Below are positions 58,006-63,228 of a stretch of DNA of 63,228 bases, piece by piece (positions within the stretch are counted from its first letter, which is position 1; every line of letters begins with the position of its first letter). The position numbers and the translations under genes are program-made. Source of the DNA: Rhodococcus jostii NBRC 16295 (GTDB lineage Bacteria; Actinomycetota; Actinomycetes; Mycobacteriales; Mycobacteriaceae); the NCBI RefSeq assembly GCF_001894825.1, contig NZ_BCWY01000060.1:1-63228 (forward strand), read 5' to 3'. The notes under the pieces were generated by a model that was not told the origin of the DNA, ran no database searches, and was given only the letters and a program-made list of their open reading frames with translations.

Positions 58006-58490
58006 TCAGGCGAATCGCATGATCGAGAGGACTCCGACGACCAGGCAGTAGACGGCGAACGGGGTCAACGTCCTGGTCACGAAGTAGCGGGTCAGGAACT
58101 TCACGGAGGTACGCGGCGACACCGGCGACGAGGGTCCCGACGAGGACCTGTCGGTGCACGCCGTCGCCCTGCGGTCCGGCGAGGGTGGGCAGGTTGAGGA
58201 CGCCGGCCGCGAGGATGACCTGGGTGACCAGCAGGAAGGCGAACTTGGCGTCCTCGTGCCTCAGTCCGTGGAACAGGCCGCGGCCAACGTCACGCCCGAA
58301 CGTCCGATCCCGGCCAACAGTGCCAGGCTCTGGATCACCCCGATGCCTGCCCCTTCCCGATAGTTCAGGGCATCCAGGGGGCGTTCTCTCGGTTCGTCCG
58401 ACACCGCTTGCGGCCCCACTGCGACCGGCTCGACAGCCGCGGACACCCGTCGACGTAGTACCAAGATCCGACGAGTGGCACATGACATAG
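58006..58490 (-). pseudogene. Broken undecaprenyl-diphosphatase gene (uppP/bacA remnant)
   Basis: UppP recycles the cell-wall lipid carrier. Reading the minus strand in three frames recovers its C-terminal half: LDALNYREGAGIGVIQSLALLAGIGRSG, then GLFHGLRHEDAKFAFLLVTQVILAAGVL, then SVKFLTRYFVTRTLTPFAVYCLVVGVLSIMRFA with a stop. Two frame changes are needed, near 58279 (one G missing in what should be GCGGGCCTG) and near 58107. The N-terminal half with the other active-site motif is absent. The remnant ends about 60 bases from an IS630 element. It cannot encode a working enzyme unless the indels are sequencing errors, and even then the N-terminus is missing. Confidence 0.82.
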
Positions 58491-58550
58491 AGATTCCGGA
58501 CGGGCCTTCGGTCGTTGGGTGAATGATCTTCGGCAGCGAGGAGAGACAGT

Positions 58551-59809
58551 TACTAGTAGCGTGTCGCTGCTTAGTTCTGTCCTGTTTTCGTTGCAAGGTT
58601 GGGGCGGCAGACTTCCCCTTCCCCTCTGCCGGTCAGGACTGTTGTCAATGCCTTCGCAGAAGAAGCGTCCGGTGACGTTGAGCTCGGCTGATCGTGAGTT
58701 CTTGGAACGGTTGACCACGACCGGGGTGCATCCGGCCTCGATGATCCGGCGGGCCCGGGTGTTGCTGGCGCTGGACACCTCGGTCGGGGTGGTTGATGAG
58801 AAGGAAGTGATCGCAGCACGGTTGGGGGTCTCAGGTGAGACGTTGCGGCTGGTGGCCAAGCGGTTCGCTGAGACCGGTCGGGACGTGGAGGCCACGATCG
58901 GTCGCAAGCAGCGTGACCTCCCACCGGTGCCCTCGCAGATCACGGGGGAGATCGAGGCCAGGTTGATTGCGTTGGCCTGCTCGAAGCCGCCCGAGGGTCG
59001 GTCGCGGTGGTCGCTGCGACTGCTGGAGAAGCACGTCGCGTTGACCGAAGGGATCCCCGACCTGGACCACTCAACCATCGGCCGGGTTCTAAAAAAACGA
59101 AACTTCGTCCTCACCTGAAGAAGTGCTGGACCATCCCACCAAAGGCCAACGCAGAGTTCGCGGCCCGCATGGAAGACATCCTGTCGGTCTACGCCCGGAT
59201 CTACGACCCGATGCGGCCGGTGGTGTGCATGGACGAAAAGCCCTACCAGCTCCTCGCTCACGCGCGTGACCCGATCCCGGCAGGCCCGGGACGCGATCTG
59301 AGGGAGGACTCCGAGTACGTGCGGCACGGGACCTGCTCGATCTTCTGCTGGGTCGAGCCCCTGGCCGGATGGCGGCGTGTCGATGCCCGGCCCCGGCGCA
59401 CCAAGATCGACTGGGCCGGACAGGTCAAAGACCTTCTGTGCGTGGACTACCCCGACGCAGAGACGGTGGTGCTGGTGATGGACAACCTCGGGCACTCACG
59501 GAATCGGATCGCTCTACGAGGCCTTCGAGCCGGCCGAGGCGTTCGCGCTCGCGCAGCGGCTCGAGATCCACCACACCCCCAAACACGGCTCGTGGCTCAA
59601 CATTGCCGAGATCGAACTCTCCGTGCTGACCCGCCAGTGTCTGGACCGGCGCATCGAGGACCTCGAGACACTCAACTCCGAACTCGCCGCCTGGCAACGA
59701 CAGACCAACGCCGATCAACGCCAGGTCCAGTGGCACTTCACCACCGACGACGCCCGCATCAAACTCCGCCACCTATATCCCAACACTTAGCCGCGACGGT
59801 CTACTAGTA
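58551..59809 (+). mobile_element. IS630-family insertion sequence, degenerate
   Basis: Ends TACTAGTAG... (from 58551) and the reverse complement at 59809 match at about 22 of 29 positions, consistent with terminal inverted repeats, and both ends begin with TA, the target duplicated by IS630/Tc1-type elements. The transposase between them (58648-59790) needs frame changes. The element abuts a truncated uppP, whose missing half is not found on the other side, so the insertion alone does not explain the loss. Confidence 0.8.
58648..59790 (+). pseudogene. IS630-family transposase, with a normal slippery frameshift plus a disabling indel
   Basis: The first frame (58648-59118, 156 residues) carries the HTH part (ADREFLERLTTTGVHPASMIRRARVLLALD). 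Near 59090 the run of seven A (CTAAAAAAACG) permits the programmed slip usual in this family to the second frame, which reads KKTKLRPHLKKCWTIPPKA. The DDE domain shows Asp in VVCMDEKPYQLL, Asp in VLVMDNL and Glu in HGSWLNIAEIELS. A second, unexpected frame change near 59491 (CTCGGGCACTC, one G too many) separates the last two acids. The end is HLYPNT. As read, it cannot make an intact transposase. Confidence 0.85.
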
Positions 59810-59955
59810 CCTTGCCGCGCACCGGTGCCACGACATGTGTCGCCCGACGAAAGTCCTTGTGTTTACTGCATCACATTATCTGGACTCACGCGTCATGGGC
59901 CATAGGATTGGCCGCGCACCGGCTCGCTGCCCATCTTAGCGCGGGTTGGTGCTCC

Positions 59956-59992
59956 GACCCCGCCAGCCAAACCCCCAGTGGCTGACGGGGTC
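59956..59992. terminator. Hairpin, possible terminator of a lost gene
   Basis: GACCCCGCCAGCCA (59956-59969) pairs with 59979-59992 with one mismatch and a nine-base loop. No intact gene ends nearby. Confidence 0.55.
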
Positions 59993-60043
59993 TTCCATGC
60001 TTCGGCAGTCCGACTGACCAGACTCGGGACCGTCGATTGGGGA

Positions 60044-60071
60044 CCCGCCATCCGTGCCGACGGATGGCGGG
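60044..60071. terminator. 12-bp perfect hairpin, possible terminator of a lost gene
   Basis: CCCGCCATCCGT (60044-60055) pairs exactly with 60060-60071 around GCCG. It stands 52 bases after the preceding hairpin, with no intact gene between. Confidence 0.55.
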
Positions 60072-60287
60072 CTTCCGCTGTCTCAGACCGGGAAATTGTT
60101 CCACTTGACCAGAAAAGGTTTACCCCTTTGTCATTCGCCGACCAGCTCTTTCGCCCGGTATCGACGGTTGCGTATCGATGCACCATCTATCTGGACTCAA
60201 CATAGGTTCGCCCAAGGCCGAAACCCGGCCCCGCCGCGATGCAAATCCGGCCGTCAACGCTCGGCTCGTGGAGAGGACGCACCTTAA

Positions 60288-60737
60288 ATGGACCGGTTCG
60301 ATCACGAGGTGAACGGTTCCACACTCATCGTCGTTGGTGTCGATGGTTCGGATTCGTCGTGTCGCACCGCTGCTTACGCCGCAGGTCTCGCCCGGAGGCA
60401 GCGATCGCTGCTGGTCACTGTCTATGTCCAGCCCATCCCCTCAGCCTTCGCCAACCTGGGTGGAGCGATCTTTCGGGTCCGGTGGGAATTCCGCACCCTC
60501 CGCGGTGACCCGGCCAACGGATTGATCAATGTGACCGACGAGCTTCGGGCCGACGCCATCGTGGTGGGCGCCTCCGCGAGCGCCCGACACCGCATCTATG
60601 GCTCGGCCGCCGTACGCCTGGTCAGGGTCGGCCGGCGGCCCGTCACCGTTTCCCGTGAATCGATAATACCGGTCCCCTCGACGTTCCTCCGCATCAGCAC
60701 CTCTGCAATGCGCAAGGGCCGACCGTCGTGGTGCTAG
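60288..60737 (+). CDS. Universal stress protein (UspA family)
   Basis: A 149-residue single-domain UspA protein. The first strand has LIVVGVDGSDSSCRTAAYAAGLA. The ATP-binding G-x2-G-x9-G-(S/T) pattern is recognisable in VVGASASARHRIYGSAAV, ending in RRPVTV, though with GAS in place of the common GSRG. A 20-residue tail follows the fold. The ATG at 60288 has GAGAGG about eleven bases upstream, which is rather far. It is a lone gene in a decayed segment; a role in dormancy or stress is known for the family but not shown here. Confidence 0.78.
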   Translation: MDRFDHEVNGSTLIVVGVDGSDSSCRTAAYAAGLARRQRSLLVTVYVQPIPSAFANLGGAIFRVRWEFRTLRGDPANGLINVTDELRADAIVVGASASARHRIYGSAAVRLVRVGRRPVTVSRESIIPVPSTFLRISTSAMRKGRPSWC

Positions 60738-60978
60738 GTCCCGATCGACGTCAATCGATCCAATTGACAGTCTCTATGCCACAACACTAAACGACAGAAA
60801 GATACTGAAGATATTGACTGAGATACGTTCAACGATTCACGGCCCACTTGTTCGGCCACCTAAGCGTTCTGGTCGACGGCCTCGACCGCGTCAGCCGCAG
60901 GGCTCGGGGCTTGAGCCGTTACATATGTGATGTGGTGGACATACTCGAAATGAAGGACGATTGGACTACTGGACCGTC
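60738..60978. other. Intergenic region
   Basis: AT-rich 60740-60830 could hold a promoter for the following gene. No repeat or operator is evident. Confidence 0.4.
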
Positions 60979-61491
60979 ATGATTGACGCGAAAGGATCGA
61001 TTTCGGTGCGACCAGCGAAAACCCGAACATTACTGTCGCCACTGCGGATGTACGCAGCGTTCCGTCGCACGCACCCGCACGCTTCAGTTCCGGACGACTA
61101 CGTCACCGAGAACGGATACCGTCTCGGGCGATGGCAGACCCGTCAGCGTGTCGCCCGGATGCTCGGAACACTGCCGGCCAGCCGTATTAGCGAGCTCGAC
61201 GCGATTGGTTTCGTGTGGAGCGAGAATGGGCGGCCCCTCCCGGCGGTCGCGAGGACGGATTCAAAGCGTCGGCGCATGTTGACGGCGATCGCCGCATACC
61301 GCGAAGAGCACGGTGACGCTATGGTGCCCGCCAACTACGTCACCGATGATGGTGAGCAGTTGGGGCAGTGGTTGTATCGGGCTGTCAAGAAGTGGCGCGC
61401 GCATAACCTGCCGGACGAGGAGCGTGCACCGCTAGCATTGCTAGGTGTGTCACCGGCATCCCGGCCGCGGGGTCCGCGCACAGCGGCGTAG
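60979..61491 (+). CDS. Small protein with helicase-associated domain repeats
   Basis: A 170-residue protein containing two helicase-associated (HA) type repeats: PDDYVTENGYRLGRWQTRQR and ANYVTDDGEQLGQWLYRAVK, each followed by a short helix-forming stretch. These repeats are small predicted nucleic-acid-binding modules found at the C-terminus of some DEAD-box-like helicases and in free-standing proteins in actinobacteria. No helicase motifs are present, so this is either a stand-alone protein or the tail of a lost helicase. The start is uncertain: ATG at 60979, or the TTG at 60961 next to GAAGGA. Confidence 0.65.
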   Translation: MIDAKGSISVRPAKTRTLLSPLRMYAAFRRTHPHASVPDDYVTENGYRLGRWQTRQRVARMLGTLPASRISELDAIGFVWSENGRPLPAVARTDSKRRRMLTAIAAYREEHGDAMVPANYVTDDGEQLGQWLYRAVKKWRAHNLPDEERAPLALLGVSPASRPRGPRTAA

Positions 61492-61692
61492 CTTCTCGCG
61501 TGGTGCCGGTCCGGCGCCGATCACAAGGGTCGCAGCCACTCGCGTAGTCAGAACCTACCGGGTTTCGCGGTATCGATCTCAGTGATGGTGCCGTGCGTTG
61601 GCTTTCGCCTAATCGGCTGGCCTTCCCAAATCCTGACCCCTGTATCCACTTGGGTTCAAGTATCGTCGCACATCCTCTTGGTAAAGAATCGA

Positions 61693-62115
61693 GTGAAGAT
61701 AGGACGACCCGGCCGCAAGCGCCGCCTCGCGCTGGAGGACGAGTGCTGGAAGGTGATGGCCTCGGGGGACGGCGAGGCCTGTCGGCGGCTGGGGATCGCG
61801 CGCACCACCTGCTATTACTGACACTCCCAGCGAGGTGGGCTGCTTCGGACTGCGCTGCCCGAGGATTCTCTGTCCGGACGCTACCTGTCATTCCTGGAGC
61901 GCGAGCGCATCGCCGTCCTGCATGCTCAGCAGTGCAGTGTTCGTGAGATCGCTCAACGCCTGAATCGGGCGCCGTCGACGATCTCACGGAGTTGCGTCGA
62001 AACATGCGCGCCGGCGACGACGGGAATTTGCGACGCCGGTCTGGCGCGCTCGCGAGCTCGGGAGCAGGTTCGTCGTCACCGGCGGAACATCTTCGCTCGA
62101 GACAGTGCGCTACGG
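61693..62115 (+). pseudogene. IS30-family transposase remnant
   Basis: The plus strand encodes the N-terminal part of an IS30-type transposase: KIGRPGRKRRLALEDECWKV, CRRLGIARTTCYY, then after an in-frame stop near 61819, RYLSFLERERIAVLHAQQCS, VREIAQRLNRAPSTISR (HTH). A one-base loss near 61992 shifts the frame: RELRRN continues only in another frame. The DDE catalytic domain is absent. No inverted repeats were found, so it is an old fragment. Confidence 0.7.
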
Positions 62116-62196
62116 CAGGACGATCCACGACCTCACCGAAATCCGCTCAACCGCAGGCAATATGACTGACCGCCGCATGGTCTCGAACCAGACATG
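62116..62196. other. Short stretch after the IS30 remnant
   Basis: Nothing recognisable in these 81 bases; the stop of the minus-strand regulator gene follows. Confidence 0.4.
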
Positions 62197-63228
62197 TCAG
62201 TTCTGATCGCGTGTCTGTTCCGCAACCCAGGCCGCGACCTGTGTCCGGGAGGTGAAGCCCAGCTTTGTCAGGATGTGCTCGACATGGCCTTGCGCGGTGC
62301 GCGGTGAGATCACGAGGCGGTCGGCGATGGCCTGATTGGTCAGACCTTCGGCGATGAGGCCGGCGACCTGGCGTTCCCTCTTGGTCAGTCGCGTCGACGC
62401 GTCGGCGTCGGACGTGGAGGGGCTGGGCGGATGTTCGTGGAGGGCGTAAGCGATGGCTGCGTCGAAGCCGAGCTGTTCACCCTTGCGGTGGGCCGACGCG
62501 AATGCTTTACCCCCAAGTACCTGGCGAGCCTTCTGTTCGCAGTTCTGTTGGTAAGAAACCAGATTGGAATGTATGACGGCAGCACTTCCCACCGAACGCG
62601 CCAACCCGTCGGCAGCTCCCATCAGCACTGCGGCCCGAGCTGGGTCGCGCCGCTCGCACGCGATCCAGGCCAGCGCTCCGAGGCAGGCGATGGCGACACG
62701 TGGGCCGTGCACTTGCCGGGACAGCTCCAGCGACTGCTCGAGAAGCCGGACCGCACGATCGGTATCGCCCTGTCGCCACACGGCAATCCCCAAGGCCCAC
62801 AGCGAGTACGACCCGTACATCTTCTCGCCGTATCGTTGTGTGATCGCGAGAACACGCTCGAGGAATTCGATCGCCTGGTCCGTCAGGCCGGACAGCCCAT
62901 ATACCAACCCCAACGAGTACAGCACACCGGTTTCGAGTGTGCGTTCCCCGCGTCCGCTGAATGCCGCGAGCGCGGTTTCGAAGTGAGAGCGGGCACGTCC
63001 AAGATCACCGCTGTGGAGGGCGAGCATGCCGTCCGCACACTCGACGACAGCGCGCATCATCAGGTCACTGGTCTGCGCGGTGAGCGTGCGCGCCTCCTCG
63101 ACGAGCGCGGTCCCAGCCTGGAGGTCAGCCTGCGCATCGGCCATCATACTGGCGCAGTACAACGCCTTGACCCACTCCAGGGTGGGCGGACCTGACTGGC
63201 AAGCTCGCAGTCGGTCGAGCCAGCGACG
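62197..63228 (-). CDS. LuxR-type regulator, C-terminal part of a PknK/MalT-like protein, cut by window edge
   Basis: 344 codons are visible, open to the window edge, so the gene starts outside. It holds TPR-like helices (ALVEEARTLTAQTSDL, EFLERVLAITQRYGEK, RLLEQSLELSRQVHGP) and a C-terminal LuxR HTH (LTKRERQVAGLIAEGLTNQAIADRL). It is closely related to the last third of the protein at 53530: the final HTH segments differ at only a few positions, and GAADGLARSVGSA matches GAAEELAYSVGSA. Whether it also carries a kinase domain depends on the missing N-terminus. The two genes converge, with a decayed IS-rich segment between. Confidence 0.88.
   Translation of the reverse strand, partial: RRWLDRLRACQSGPPTLEWVKALYCASMMADAQADLQAGTALVEEARTLTAQTSDLMMRAVVECADGMLALHSGDLGRARSHFETALAAFSGRGERTLETGVLYSLGLVYGLSGLTDQAIEFLERVLAITQRYGEKMYGSYSLWALGIAVWRQGDTDRAVRLLEQSLELSRQVHGPRVAIACLGALAWIACERRDPARAAVLMGAADGLARSVGSAAVIHSNLVSYQQNCEQKARQVLGGKAFASAHRKGEQLGFDAAIAYALHEHPPSPSTSDADASTRLTKRERQVAGLIAEGLTNQAIADRLVISPRTAQGHVEHILTKLGFTSRTQVAAWVAEQTRDQN

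Larger units (their letters stand above)
59810..60287. other. Non-coding stretch between the IS element and a stress-protein gene
   Basis: The 478 bases carry two strong hairpins and no supported gene. The stretch ATCTGGACTCA occurs twice in related context (near 59880 and 60190). Confidence 0.5.

Noticed and set aside
1..63228. CRISPR arrays, tRNA or rRNA genes, phage or conjugation modules
   Set aside because: No regularly spaced repeats, no tRNA-like cloverleaf or rRNA-like stretch, and no structural phage or transfer genes were recognised on reading both strands.

Overview
The window reads as chromosome (or a large plasmid) of a high-GC mycolic-acid actinomycete, most probably a Rhodococcus or close relative. 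Codons end mostly in G/C, and the window has CaiB-type CoA-transferases, FadE/MaoC-type beta-oxidation genes, P450s with ferredoxins, mycofactocin-type SDRs, a PknK-like kinase-regulator and a DUF3263 protein. No rRNA, tRNA or CRISPR array was seen. Genus is an inference from gene content only.

Layout. (1) 1-675: N-terminal part of acetyl-CoA synthetase. (2) 1142-3278: a ThDP-dependent enzyme and a GlcG/HbpS protein, ending in two strong hairpins. (3) 3435-12239, minus strand: eight tightly packed genes for CoA-thioester breakdown (MaoC pair, two acyl-CoA dehydrogenases, SDR, HMG-CoA-synthase-like/DUF35 fusion, SCP2-type thiolase, NDP-forming acyl-CoA synthetase). Divergently, 12403-15761 carries a CaiB CoA-transferase, two crotonases and a MaoC hydratase. 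(4) 16327-22539: a visibly AT-richer block with ferredoxin reductase, 2Fe-2S ferredoxin, an orphan ABC substrate-binding lipoprotein, an SDR and a P450. (5) 22914-52648: many short operons holding SDRs, two FCD-GntR regulators, three classes of CoA-transferase-like genes, a second P450, an HpcH/HpaI aldolase, three ferredoxins or reductases, a double-length acyl-CoA dehydrogenase, a cupin, two aldehyde dehydrogenases, a ribose-class ABC importer, an isochorismatase-like hydrolase and two MFS transporters. (6) 53530-63228: a PknK-like kinase/ATPase/LuxR protein and the tail of a convergent paralogue, separated by a decayed segment with a broken IS630 element, an IS30 remnant, a broken uppP, a universal stress protein and a helicase-associated-domain protein.

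How it fits together. Regions 2-5 look like one catabolic programme. Import by the ABC or MFS proteins would be followed by P450 hydroxylation with dedicated redox partners, oxidation by SDRs and aldehyde dehydrogenases, CoA loading by CaiB transferases or the NDP-forming synthetase, acyl-CoA dehydrogenation and hydration, a CoA-dependent C-C cleavage, and aldolase/thiolase steps. The substrate is not readable from sequence; an alicyclic, terpenoid or steroid-like carbon skeleton is an inference.

The most striking signal is a repeated intergenic motif, core GYATACATT, often extended to ATACA-N4-TGT. It occurs about 14 times, in front of nearly every transcription unit between 1 and 52.8 kb. 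It fits the operator type of FCD-GntR repressors, and two such regulators with near-identical recognition helices are encoded here. This suggests one regulon spanning about 50 kb. The AT-richer 16.3-22.5 kb block lacks clear copies and carries paralogues of the P450, the substrate-binding protein and an SDR, so it looks like a separately acquired variant of the same module.
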